Shown: positions 1 through 11,616 of the stretch, in pieces
How the letters are laid out: each line of letters begins with the position of its first letter
How positions within the stretch are numbered: the stretch's first letter is position 1
Notes under the pieces: generated by a model
What the model saw: only the letters and a program-made list of their open reading frames with translations
Databases searched by the model: none
What the model was told of the DNA's origin: nothing
From: Davidsoniella eucalypti
Lineage: Eukaryota; Ascomycota; Sordariomycetes; Microascales; Ceratocystidaceae
Assembly: GCA_004009845.1 (NCBI GenBank)
Contig: RMBW01000028.1
Location: forward strand, 62,001 to 126,000
Direction of reading: 5' to 3'
DNA length: 64,000 nucleotides
Made by a program: the position numbers and the translations under genes

Positions 1-1877
1 GTCCATGTGTAGTGGTGGCACTCGTCATAGCTGTAGAATCAGTGGGACTTTGACTGTGCTTTTAGCAGGATATTAAATTGGATTAGGGCCTCAAATCAAC
101 CGGTTGAATAATGCAGAAGAAACAAATGAAAAGCGTTGTAGCTTGTTTTGGAATGCTCAAACTGGGCCCTCAATGTACTGCCAAGGTACCGTCTGCCGTG
201 CCTCACCGCCTACATTTCCACAGCTGATGGCTTTAAAGACCTAAGAGGTACTTTAGCGGTACAGGGCCGTGCTTAAGGGCCTTGTTGCACCTTCTTTGGA
301 TGTTCTGCCAATTCTGGGCCCCGTTCGTCTTTTCCAAGGCTCTTCTCTTCGAAGACTTCTTTTTTTTCTTTCTTCTATTATAGTGGAAATAATGAAAAGA
401 AAGGAAAATCTAATTGTAAAAAAGAAGCACCTTTACTACCAGAACTGCATAATTGGGATTGTTCATAGTATAGTCTGTCTAGGGACAAGAAAAGACAGTA
501 GTATCCATTTTATTGAGCTATCAACAGTACAAGCTACCGAATTGGTTTTTTTTTTGTTTACGCCCTCCTGTCCGACTGTCTGTCTCTGCATCCTTATCTT
601 GCTTTGGCGATTCCAGTGCATTTTCGATATCATATTTTCTGTTCTCCGTTCTGTGCCTTCGCTACGCCCAGAAGCGTCATCCTACTTTACTGCTGTTTTC
701 TGTTTTCGCTATCTGACTGCCTACGCCTAGGTCTGGTTAGCCTTGTCTCCGGGGAAGCCCAACAACGACGACGTGCGCTGCCGATCACGACCACGGGTCT
801 TTTTCTCTCAACCATTTGCCAGCGATTTGAATAGACGAGCTGTAGCGCAGACGAAAGAGGAAATCAAATCAGAGACTAGAGGAATTGGGAAAAGAAAGAA
901 AAAAAATAACGAAAAAAATAACGAAGCAACAATAGGTAGACGATCCTCCATAAGCTGTATTTTTTGTGCCCCTTGTGCTGCAACAGGGCCGCCCCTCTAA
1001 ATCCACTATCAAACCCACTAAACTCTCAGTTTGACCACCAACTAAGCCCAGAGAATTTGTGTGCCCCAGAATCTACCGCCGCCCTACAGTAACATTGCAA
1101 TTTTTCCCCTTCCTACTGCCATCCTGGGACAATATTACGGGAACCGTCAATAGCACAGGCATTTCTAAGCTACTAAAAAAAAGTCGCTTCTTATCTACGC
1201 TCCATTTAGCCAACAACACACAACATTATTACATTCTCTCTTATACGACATATATCCATTTCCATTTCCATTTCCATCTCCATCATCGTCACGTAAACCC
1301 AACCTATCGCCATCAGCATTAGCATCACCACCAACTCGAAACAACCCAACTGCTCCAAGCACGTATTTTTTGCTGCCGTTCACTCCTCTTTTTTTCTGCC
1401 GCTTTCTCTACGAACCGCTGCCCAATTAACAACATAACAAAAAAACCAGAAGTTGCCGCTCCCTCCCTAGCCGTAATAAGCTTCGATCTCGATTTCCAAC
1501 CGCCCGCCTATCATCGCCATCGCCGTCACTGCCGCCAAAAAAAAAGTGAAATAAATAAATAAACCGCACCCGATTCTTTAATAGCTGTTGCTCCATCTGA
1601 CCCCTCCTCTGGCATGCCTTGATTGCCAAAATCAACTGCATCGAGGTCAGATCCCTCTTCCAAGGCGTTGACGTATGTTCACCATCTCAGAACCACAGCA
1701 TTCTACCTTTTACTCAAGTCTGCCCATCTTGAAGTATTTTTGCCTTTTTCCCTGGACCATCTTCTCTACTGGCATGCGGTAAATAGCTTTAGCTAACATA
1801 CTTCTTTAACCCTTCCAAACAGCCCTTGTTTGATTTCTCATTTTCCCTTTTTGTCTTCTATAATTTGACCCGATACT
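1..1877. other. Left-edge intergenic region and upstream region of the Vac7-like gene
   Basis: No coding region is convincing here. Several open frames of 60-150 codons overlap one another, lack a family resemblance and are rich in Phe/Ser/Leu, as expected of T-rich non-coding DNA. From about 1040 the + strand becomes C/T-rich, a common look for promoters and 5' leaders in filamentous ascomycetes, so this part probably drives the + strand gene starting at 1878. A short CCATTT repeat lies at 1256-1284. Confidence 0.5.
1256..1284. repeat. CCATTT microsatellite
   Basis: About four to five imperfect six-base units in the pyrimidine-rich region upstream of the Vac7-like gene. Confidence 0.7.
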
Positions 1878-4387
1878 ATGGTCTCAACGTCCTCCCCGAA
1901 TGCCTACTCTGGTGTTGCGTCTCCCTTAGCTTCACCGGATCCATCACCCACACGTCCATCTTCTCGATCTATGCCTAGAAACACGCCTAGATCGGGTTCT
2001 CGTGCGCGCAAGAACCCAACTCAGTTACCGCCCTCAACACTGGCCCCCCAACGCGCCACACGATCTCAATCTTCTACGCGAAAGCCAAATCTTAGACTTT
2101 CGTCGTCTACACTCTCTGCGAGGAATTCTTTGACCGATATCGAATCGAAATCTTCGTCCTCTCTACTGCCATCGCCTCAGCCTCCTGTCTCCGAAACTAG
2201 ACGCGACGGCCCTCCCCGCTGGCCAATCTCCCCCAGAATCCGATCGCCTGGTCTCAACAACCAGCAATCCAGCAGCTCGTACTCGCAATACTCCATGCAA
2301 CAGACCGGCGATTTGATTTCCCATCAGTACTCTTCATCAGCGACTAGCCAGTCTACTGTCGAGATGTCTGAAAGCGAAACCGACGACTCACAAACTCCTT
2401 CGGGAATGCGCACGCCCACCAATAACAATGCCAATACCGCCCAAAATTCGCTAGCCACTGTCCAAGAAGTTAGCTTGCCAAACTCGCCAGGCCAATCTTC
2501 CGACGCCGCCATGACCATGATCAACGACCGTTTGGCGTCTGGATCGCATGCGCCAAATCAAGTAAACGACTCTGATGCGGCATCTGTGTCTGAATATCGC
2601 ACCACTCGCCACAGAAGCATTCCCACATGCGCTGATAGCGATGCCGCCAGTATCCCAACTGAGAACAGACGGCCGACGCTCTCTAGCCTCCCGCCACCGC
2701 CTATGATGTCCCGCCAATCCAGCACGTTCTCAAACTTTAACAAGGCCATGCCAGGAAACGACGGCTCTATGATTGTGGAAAGCGAAACTGTCACATCGGT
2801 CCCACAGATTGCTCTTTCTACCGTCCCTCAAAACACTGGAGGTACTCTTCGTACGAAGCTCAGCACAGACACCATCAGACCAAAGAAGGAGCGCAAGAAG
2901 AATACTAGAAGACCTATGGCCAACCCGGGTGTTGGTAAGTTATCACCATTCTGACGCTCGTCTCTTCTAACAAAAGAAAGCCAAAAAACACATTACTAAC
3001 CTTGTCTACAGCATCTTCTGCGGCCGAAATCTTCGAATACCGTATGAACACTGCAGTCAACAAGGCAGACGATTCTGACTCTGACGAAACTTTTGTCTAC
3101 GATTCCAATCCGCCCGATGCACCTCGCGCTCATACTCATTCAAGAACTCCTAGTACGACTTCTATGGCTAGCCAAGTGGATCGGTCTGCTCGCTTGGTGC
3201 TTAACTCCATGGAAAACGCCGGCCCTTCAATGTCAAACAAGAGAAACGCCAAGTTTTCCAATACTTATAACTACAATTCTGACGTTTACACCGGCGATGA
3301 AGATGGTCGTGGTTCCAATAGAAGCAACGCTGGCTCCTCTCGTAACGCAACGCGCCACTCATCTCGCTTTAACCGTAACAATGGACACCCTTTAGTGCTC
3401 GATGGCGAATCTCACTTTGCTAGCTCTCACCGTTCGAAGCTTCAGGCTAGCAGCTCCCGTCTCAGCTCTGGTCCCCCTAGCCCTCGTTATCCGCCTATGC
3501 GATCCCAAATTAGTCGTAACAATACGTCGTATATGACTAGTAGCTATGATTTGGACGAGGCAGGTCCTGACGATGAACGTACACCGCTAGTACCATACTC
3601 TCGGAACAACAGACATAACCGCCAGGCCCGCCGTGGCGTTACGGCCCCTCATCATCTCGAGGACCAGGCGTACCGTAGCCGACCATCTGCTCTCAACCGG
3701 CTCGCCGCCTGCCTAGTAGTGACCATGATGCTACTATTAGTCATTACTGGTGCTATTGGTTTTATGTTTGCTACTTCGCAGCCGCTGACAGACATCGAAC
3801 TTGTTGCTATTGAGAACGTGCTTGCTAGTGAGCCAGAGCTCATGTTTGACCTGACTGTTCGTGCTCACAACCCGAATATTGTTGTAGTTACTATCGAAGA
3901 CGCTAATCTAGAAATCTTTGCCAAATCTGTCCATGCTGGTACCGATAACGATTGGTACAAGCATCCAGATGATGGACCTGAGGAAGTTCTAGAGCCTCAA
4001 AGTGGTGGCCAGCTTCAAATTAGAGATGATCCTCCAGATGATCTTCCCGATGAAACGGCACCGAATATGCGATTGGGTACTATTTTGCGATTCGACAGTC
4101 CACTTTCCTTTGAGGGTCTCTTCTTCCATCGGGGGCTCTCTGTTTCCACTGGTGGTGTAACGCTTCCTTTACCTGGTAACTCAACAGCAGGCGGTTCTAA
4201 GCGTTGGGGTAGAGTCATACAAGATGACTTCGACCTCATCGTAAAGGGTACCATCAAGTACTATCTTCCTCTCAGTCAAAAGATGCGCAGTGTCTCCATA
4301 TCTGGTCGAACTCGCGTTCAGCCAAATTCAGCCAACAACCCGTCTTTAGAGCCCAATGCAACCAGTATTGGGTTAAGTAAGACGTGA
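1878..4387 (+). CDS. VAC7: Vac7-like vacuolar membrane protein (activator of PI(3,5)P2 synthesis), 810 aa, 2 exons
   Basis: Exons 1878-2934 and 3012-4387; the 77-nt intron has a GTAAGT donor, an ACTAAC branch site and a CTACAG acceptor, and joins the two frames through a split Ala codon. The first 580 or so residues are low-complexity, rich in Ser, Thr, Pro and Asn, and presumably cytosolic. One hydrophobic segment follows at about residues 583-608 (CLVVTMMLLLVITGAIGFMF), then a C-terminal domain with a LEA-2-like pattern (DIELVAIENVLASEPELMF, then RAHNPN). This arrangement is that of fungal Vac7, which in yeast sits in the vacuole membrane and activates the Fab1 PI3P 5-kinase, so setting vacuole size and inheritance. 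Assignment rests on the membrane segment and C-terminal domain; the N-terminal part is not informative. Confidence 0.85.
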
Positions 4388-5920
4388 GGATCTTTCTGTC
4401 CTCGTCCACTCCTTGCCCCGTCGTTTTCCTTTGTCTTCTTCCCTAGTGTGCCTTGCAGAAAAACAAAGAAGTTGTTCTAAGTGAGAAACTCGGTACTATG
4501 CACCTCTTCCCATTCCCTTCTGACCTAAGGTTGTTTTCTGTTCATTTATCTTTCTCTATATACAATTAGTATCACCCCCAGCTTTCGATACTAATATGGT
4601 CACTCATCTATCCTCTTATACACACGCACGTTACAAGCCAAAGATGGAAACAACTCCGCAGATTTGATTCCCATATCTCGCGAGACTAGACTTCTCATCG
4701 TCTTATGGCCTCTGTCTTATGAAGCACACGACACTTTGATTGCGGCTATCAGTTTTTGTTCATTTTCTTTCTCTTTACATTTTTATTCCCCCCCGCTACG
4801 TCTTTTATCTAGGTTGCATACCTTACTTTTATTTTTTTATTTTTTTACATCTTGTATCTTGCTCTTTTTGGTTGTCATTTGTTTTACAAAGATAAAAAGC
4901 GGGTTTGCTCGCATAGAAAGCTCGAATTAACGTCACCTTCGGCCTTTTTGTTTTTTTTCTTCTCATTTATTATTACACCATATTTGTTCTTTCTTTCTAA
5001 ATTTTGCGTTTACTTAAATTTTGTTTTTTACGCCTTTACACTACTTGTTTTTTTTCTTCTTCCTTCAACCTTCAACCTTGAGAATTTGTTGCAATTTGTT
5101 TCTATCATCTACATGTCTATATTTACATTGTTTTCTACACAAAAAAGCATATGAGGAAGAGAAGAAATGATAGAAGATGAAAAAATACTCATACTTGGGA
5201 GATAGTATGACTGGTTCTTATCAGTAGTTCGTATGTTTGTTTTCTTTTCTACATGGAAATGCCATTATCTATCTCTAGCCAGCTCTTTTCCTGCTTTTTT
5301 TTATCATGCCTTCTTCTGATTATCACATGGGCCTTGCTTGCTTTATTTGTATACTTGCTTTCTTGATCCTCTTCTTAGCAGTTCTTGTTCTCTTGCTTGG
5401 TCATATTCTTGTTTCTTGTTAGTCTATTGGTACTGGTTACTATTTTTTTGCTTCATTTAGTACGGCTTTTGTGTTTGCTATTGTTATTTTTTATACACCA
5501 TCCATACACTATTTACCTTACCTTTGAAATTCTTGCATAGCATCACTCCCCCAACAACCCGTAATTCATCTCGTTCTCATCTATGACGTCTTGCCATTTA
5601 TAATTCTACAGATCACTTTTATAGATTATTCGCTGTTTCTTTTTGTTCAAGGTTTGCCCCAAGGAATATAAATTCTTATGGCTCTATAAGGCGAATAAAA
5701 ATAAAACCTTGCTCTATAAATAATGAAAATATACAACTAATGTTTCTAAATAATAGAATAAGATAAAATAAAACAACAAGTAAATTGTACAAGGAAAAGA
5801 TCAGGAGAGCAAAGCTATAGTAGTGGGAGACCATGAGAGATAGATAGACGGCGACGTGATGGTATGTTGAGAATGTTGACACCGAAGAGAACATAGTCTT
5901 TCCGCATATCATATACAAGT
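4388..5920. other. Convergent intergenic region, T-rich
   Basis: This lies between the 3' ends of the Vac7-like gene and the 174-residue gene. It is strongly T-rich on the + strand up to about 5650 and then A-rich. Open frames are short and made of Phe/Leu/Ser; nothing is recognised. It probably contains the 3' untranslated regions of both genes. Confidence 0.5.
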
Positions 5921-6622
5921 TCACATGGTCATATGGATCTTGTATGACTGCGAGCCATCCTCGATAATCACCGGTGTCAAGTCAATAGTCTTGGGCGTCA
6001 TACCATTCTGGCGGAGTGATTTGACCAACTGGGTACTAGTTGTTCTCGCCTCGAGCAACCGGGGGCTTTCCCTAACAGCCGAGAAAGGGACGAGAGCTAA
6101 AGGGAAGAAAGAAGGTAGTCAGCATCACGTTCATTGTTTATTCGTTTCTATGGGTATAAAAAGAGGTGTGGCTGTTTCACATACCTGCAGTATCAGACTC
6201 AGTGCCGTCAAAGCATACCAATGACTTAGGTGGAGTTGATGTTGATGAAGAAGAAGTCCACTCGATTAGTGACTGACGACGGCACAGTTCCTCCTGATAG
6301 TCGAAGATTTCTTGCAGCTTCTCTGGGTTGTCATTGAGAAACGTATGTAAAGCTGAAGTTCCCTTGGGGGTTTGTAAGTACTTGATGAGCTTGCCGGCTG
6401 GATAAAAGTGTTAGAGGCTAAAGCAAAGTAATGCTGTGGTAGGTAAAGCACGTGATAAGTGAGTATATATTGGTAGAAAGACATACTATCAGAAAAGGTC
6501 TTGGCAAACCAGCGCTTGAGCTTCAAGACAAAACGTTGGACAATGCCTAGGTCGTATGTAAATTTGAGACTGGAGATGCAAACAGCCACGATAGAAATGA
6601 TCATTTCAGGGTCGAGAACCAT
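5921..6622 (-). CDS. Uncharacterised 174-aa protein, 3 exons
   Basis: Exons on the minus strand are 6622-6487, 6397-6185 and 6096-5921 (136, 213 and 176 nt, 525 in all). Both introns (89 and 88 nt) begin GTATGT; the first has a CTAAC branch and CAG acceptor, the second a CTGAC-like branch, a pyrimidine tract and TTTAG. Joining them gives one open frame from ATG to TGA although each exon alone is too short to stand out. Residues 8-19 are hydrophobic, followed by a basic stretch around VLKLKRWFAK. The middle is probably helical (FLNDNPEKLQEIFDYQEEL), then a Ser/Thr linker and a C-terminal part ending IHMTM. I recognise no family. The N-terminus loosely recalls the short helical N-termini of some fungal STAND-type proteins, but that is speculation. 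A 5' exon further upstream cannot be excluded. Confidence 0.6.
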
Positions 6623-7044
6623 CTTGACTGGTAGGGTGATAGTTGTAGATCTTGTAGAAGGTAGTGACACTGTCGTGATCAAAGATTAGGGGTATGGAAA
6701 AGAAGAACTATGATGATTGTGGAGAGTAAGCTAGAGAAGTGATAATACTATTGTATAGAGACAATTCACAGCGGGATTCGACTAGACTAAGTGGCAGTGG
6801 CTCTAGTATTAATGGATTTTGAAAGAAACTTCCCCATATGAAAAGACTATGAAGTGGCATACAGGCAAATAAGGCAAAAGAGGTACAAGGGGGGGTTGAG
6901 GATACGCAAATAAGCTTGTAGTCGAGAATGGACATATGTAAAGGCGATATGTCAGCCATTCAGTCAGCCTTGATCTAGACCTACAATATTGTGTATGTAA
7001 TCACGTCTAATTATCATGATAAGAGATAACAAGCCTTGGCCGTT

Positions 7045-7925
7045 CACGACTAAGAGATTAGAACATGGTATTTGGGGGTGGCTAAAACGAAAAGACCTGC
7101 TTAATCAAAACCACTAGTCTTATACTCGGCTACTTTTTTTTTTGGTCTATGATAGACATTTTGAGAGACATCACCTGCATGTGGTTTATACTACTATTGT
7201 ATGTAGAGACCTTTCTTCTCGTCCTCATGATAAACGCAAGTCCCCCATTCGTTCATATCTAGTTAATCGGGCGTTCGAAATGCAACGGCTTCGCCTAGGT
7301 ATCACGATGATGCCAAATAATATTCGAAACTGAATATATAGGTTTTCTTGCCGATTTTCAGTACGTAGCATTTATACAATGCATATAGTGATATCTATGT
7401 ATGTACCTAGACGGCGCAACATTGACAGCCTAGTGAACTTTGCAACAAGATTCAAAGGAGGGGACCAGAGGCTAGGCCATTTCAGTTATAGACTCCAGAT
7501 GTATGTACTCGATCAAGCCTTGTTTGTACCTGTGGCTATGTTGACTAATAGCTTAACGTATCTAACTAGTATGTTCTTATCAGCCAGTTCGCGAGGGCGG
7601 TCTAGAACTTAGACGTATGGGCTTACGGGCTGCATCGATGAGTAGTTACTTTGAGATTAGGCTTAAAGTCCATGTACTATCATGTAGTAAGAATGTATCC
7701 AAGAAACAACAACAACAACAACAACCGCGACAACACAGTCCGAGAGATTTTACCCACTATACCTTGGCACTAGTTTGACAATTATGGTGGGCAACCACGT
7801 ACAAATACCCAGTGTTGTATGTTTCTTTTTGAAATGTCGTTTAGAAAATGCTGAAGAGATCATGTCTTTTGTGTAATGCGATGGTGGCAAACTTGGTAGT
7901 GCCATGAAATACTTATATACTTTCA
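7045..7925. repeat. Copy A of a diverged tandem duplication
   Basis: Matched collinearly with copy B by several anchors: GAAAAGACCT near 7090 and 8031; CTCGGC plus a T-run near 7125 and 8085; TTCTTGCCGA near 7342 and 8709; a CAACAACAAC/GACAACACA stretch near 7705 and 9122; TTTTGTGTAATGC near 7867 and 9297. About 830 nt separate the first and last anchors. Confidence 0.65.
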
Positions 7926-7984
7926 GTCAATTCAAGTTAACCTATTATAGTAATAGGAATAAAAAGCCAAGGGATACTCAACAA

Positions 7985-9350
7985 GTCTAGGAATTGGAGT
8001 TCAAAGTACGCCCGTGGAAGTAGCTGTAATGAAAAGACCTTATCAGCCTAATGGGGACATTCACTCATCGTGGACTCGGCCACTTTTTTGGTAAATAAAC
8101 GGAGGTGAACTTAGTCACTTACATGTGGCTTGTGGCTTACTTACATCATATCATATACTGTAGACAGGGTTAAGTTTTGTCGTGGGATCAGCGTGCAGAT
8201 CGGTCTCTTGCAAGTAACTCGCTGTCCTCGACATGTACCTACTCAAGTTTCCCCACTTTTAAAATTCCCCGCTTTTCTGAACAAAAGTTATCCTTTTACA
8301 CCTTTTTTCTCCTTATAACACAACACAATTATAAAACAATACAAATATATCACCAGACCATTATACACTACTATACAATTTGACTATTATACTACTTGAC
8401 CACCATACAACTACTAATCGCAACAAATTTCATCACTGTCCTTGTTAGTCAACTAAGGCCTCTAGATGATGATCATTTTCCTGATTATAGAAATAAACAA
8501 GGGATTGTTAATGATAATGTTGACATCGGTTAATACAGTGTATAGTACAGTTATAATACCGTGTACATGTCGAGAATAAACAGTTACTTGCAAGAGACCG
8601 ATCTGCACGCTGATCCCACGACAAAACTTAACCCTGTCTACAGTACAGCTGTGTATAGAACACTTTCTTTTTTTGTTCCAAACATAAACCCCCTCTTGGT
8701 TCCTTGGTTTCTTGCCGAGCTTCGGTACCGGAGTAAACGGCGATATGAAGTAGGCTTCTGCTAATGCATAGTAATATCAACCCATAGCGTACTCTTACAG
8801 TTCGTAAGACATCATTGCAGGCTTTAAGGGATTAACGAGAGACTATACCATATTAGTTTTAGTTATGAACTCCTTGATCGAACCTTTTCCATACCTTTCA
8901 TGATATTTGATAGCTTATGTATCTAGCCGATAGGTTTTTGATAGCCAGCTCATGAGGGTTCTCTGGCGTGATGACTAACAAAAGACTCCAGATCTGACTT
9001 TATGATAAGAACTTAAACACAATAGGTCCTTACACAGTCAGATACTGTGTCGATATATAGTCAGTTTGTTGGATTGGGCTCTCTATAGTTTTGTAGTTAC
9101 ATATATATACATAGATAGAAAACAACAACGGCAACGACAACACAATAAGATCGTAGTTTGTAATAAACCTAGGATCCTGCCTGCTCTCCCTTTGCCTACA
9201 TAGAGCTGGTTTAATGTCATAGTGCATGGCCACATAAATTTCGGCGATGTTGTATGTATTCTTTTTATTGTGATCGTTTAGGGAATTATGGTATCTTTTT
9301 GTGTAATGCAACTATAGCAAACTTGATAGTGCTAAGAAACACGTCAATTT
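7985..9350. repeat. Copy B of the diverged tandem duplication, interrupted
   Basis: Same anchor order as copy A, but about 1315 nt between first and last anchors. Subtracting the 490-nt foldback element inside it leaves about 825 nt, nearly the copy A length, so the element was inserted after duplication (or lost from A). In the best aligned part (7867-7910 against 9297-9340) most differences are G/A or C/T, as expected of repeat-induced point mutation. Confidence 0.65.
8156..8645. mobile_element. 490-bp foldback (MITE-like) element
   Basis: Arms 8156-8218 and 8583-8645 are perfect reverse complements over 63 nt. The match resumes after a 7-nt mismatch block (CTCGACATGTAC at about 8227-8238), giving arms of about 80 nt around a spacer of about 330 nt. 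Each outer end reads TA next to CTGTAGACAGGG or its complement, as a TA target-site duplication would; since TA is itself palindromic this is only suggestive. There is no transposase frame inside. A non-autonomous Tc1/mariner-like MITE is the best guess; a simple local inverted duplication is the alternative. Confidence 0.6.
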
Positions 9351-9683
9351 TTATTAGGTGCGGCAATTATATGGGTGAAACTTCAGCACACAACTTTTTA
9401 GGTAAATAGGCGACTAGGGTTTCAATATGTTATTGTGTAACATGATATATCTATTAGAACTTTTATTTTCATAAACCAAACACCAGAACGCCTAAAAGAT
9501 TGGAGATCATGCTGATAGATAAAGAGCAAAGGAAATCGCGAAAAGTAAGCTTGCTAGAATAAAAAATAGCGTTGACATTCCACATGTGGAAAAAAGCAAG
9601 GAAGAATCGGAGAGCCGATGTAGTGAAACGAGGAGAAGTGAGGTATGCTCTATCAATAATTAGAGGATACTTCGATTGGCGCC

Positions 9684-10989
9684 TTAAGAAGCAAAGTGAA
9701 TGCCTTCTTTGTTGAACTCGTACAATAGACGAAGGTAGTCGCTCTGATCGCACTTGGACGCACGCTGGTCAGCTAGGTTGGTGCGCTCTAGGATAGATAG
9801 AACCTTGTTCTTGACTAGCTCGGTAGTTTTGGTCTTGTGATGCTTGCTTGGGGTCTTGGTTGAAGCGTCCTTGACTTGCATGTCCTTGAAGAACTCGGGA
9901 GCGTCATTAACATCCATACCTTCATCGTCGTCACCGGCGGCATCGCCATCAGCGCCGTCCATGTCTTCATCGTTGTCGTTGGCATCGATGGCGGATTCGT
10001 CGAGAGGGATGTTGTTCATGGAGGCCCACGTGCGATAGTTGCGTTCTAACATAGCCATGATCTTGCCAGTCAGGAAAGAGGCACGAATGGTCTTGTTGCG
10101 GCGCGAGAAAACGATGCGGAGGAGACCATCCCATTCTTCGTAGCTAACATCAGGACGCGGGAAAATGGGCTCGATGCGGACAACACTGGATTCAACCTTG
10201 GGTGGTGGGTTGAAGTTGGCCTTTCCGACCTTGAGAATGTGTGAGACCTTGGAGAATAGCTGAGCGTTGGCGGAAAGACTATAGATAGCAAGATGAATTA
10301 GTCTCGCGGTATATACATAGGCAGCTAGACTTGGCTTACCGGCAGTATAGAGGGTCGCCAGGCTGAGCGACCAGGCGCAGAGCGAACTCTCTTTGAAGCA
10401 TAAGAACAGCTGTTCGGGGGGGCTTCGGCATGCCGAGAATACGGAAGATGAGGGGACTCGAAATCTGATAGGGAGTGTTGGAGATAAGAACATCAAAGGC
10501 CGGAAGCTGCTCCATTTTGATCACATCGCCCATAAGCACTTCTAGTTTGCGGAATTCTGGCGTGCCCTGTACACGCTTGGTGACTTCGGCAGCCATTCGA
10601 GGATCGATTTCAACGCAAATCAGCTTTTTCGCTTGAGGCAGGATGCGCACTGTCAAGTTGCCAGAGCCGGGACCGACTTCGAGTACGGTATCAGTGGGCT
10701 TGAGGTAGGCTTTGTTGACGATTGCATCACTGACACCGGGGTTCTTTAGGATGTGCTGTAGAGACAGGTTATATTAGCGAGAGTCCTAACTAAAGGAACT
10801 CTATGTGTGTTTCGAGTTCATACCTGGCTATATAGAAGAGTTAGCTTTTGGTACCGAAAATATTTGGACTGGTAGAAGAGTTCATGCATACCCGTAGTCT
10901 TTGTTGAACTTGAAGATATTGTTCTTGGAGGCACGATCGTAGGGCGCCGCACCGCCGCCGTTGCGCTTGGGAGTTTTGACTTTGCCCAT
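9684..10989 (-). CDS. DIM1: Dim1, 18S rRNA N6,N6-adenosine dimethyltransferase, 370 aa, 4 exons including a 4-nt exon
   Basis: Exons: 10989-10892, 10827-10824, 10755-10340 and 10278-9684; introns of 64, 68 and 61 nt. The product closely matches yeast Dim1: start MGKVKTPKR, then FKFNKDYGQHILKNP, the SAM-binding motif LEVGPGTGN (G62-G66), the catalytic NTPY (127-130), GDPLYCRLSANAQL across the last junction, and CDQSDYLRLLYEF near the end. Dim1 dimethylates the two adjacent adenosines near the 3' end of 18S rRNA and is needed for early pre-rRNA processing in the nucleolus. Restoring the invariant GlyGln before HILKNP requires the 4-nt exon CCAG; skipping it shifts the frame. An acidic Asp/Gly-rich insert at about residues 270-297 makes it longer than the yeast protein (318 aa). 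It is transcribed divergently from PRP6. Confidence 0.93.
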
Positions 10990-11616
10990 GATTGTCGAAA
11001 CTTAAGGTGCAACCAATGATCAGAACCAAACGACATGCAAGACTATTGTGTCGTGGGTTTGTTCGTCGTCGTTCTTTTGCTTGCTCTCTGTCGCAAATGT
11101 TGTGCTCGCGGGGCGGTAGTTGTGGAATTTTTTTGCTATGTAAAGTTTCTGCCGTGTGGGGCACTATCAATTGCATGGGTGATAAATGAAGGCGGTGAGA
11201 ACCTGGACGTCATCGACCAGCACAGTGTATAAAACAGTAGCACAAAGCTAAAGCACGGCTAAGGCTCTGCCAAAATTTACCGGTGTATGGCGCGACAAAA
11301 CATCAAGGAAGCAAAAGCCTTGTAATATCGTCACTTTTTAGGCCATGGCCATATAATGCCCGAACGAAAAGTCTTTTCTTTTTCGCCTGAATAGATACAG
11401 AATAATCCGACAATCATATCGCTCCATTGATAGTTATCAATTGAAACTTCAAGAGTACGTTGCCACTCGATAACCTGAGTGCGATCTAGCTCATCATCAT
11501 ATTCTCCAGTGAGCGAGTGACTTTAGTAGCACCCGGAGCTCTAGCGTGAAGCTATTGCTACTCTATATCTCAGCTCATAGACTTCGACCGGACTGCGCTT
11601 TGCAGCTCGTGCGACA
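10990..11616. promoter_or_regulatory. Shared divergent promoter region, DIM1 / PRP6
   Basis: This 627-bp interval separates the start codons of two divergently transcribed genes and must hold both promoters. I see no clear TATA box at a standard distance. Open frames inside are short and unrelated to any family. Confidence 0.5.

Larger units (their letters stand above)
6623..9683. other. Non-coding region with a diverged tandem duplication
   Basis: No gene is supported between the start of the 174-residue gene and the 3' end of DIM1. Most of it is two diverged copies of one sequence (about 7045-7925 and 7985-9350), the second interrupted by a foldback element. Neither copy has a shared open frame, so the ancestor was either non-coding or is decayed beyond recognition. 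9351-9683 is probably DIM1 3' flank; a short stretch near 9400-9420 (TTTTTAGGTAAATAGGCG) resembles part of the repeat again. Confidence 0.55.
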
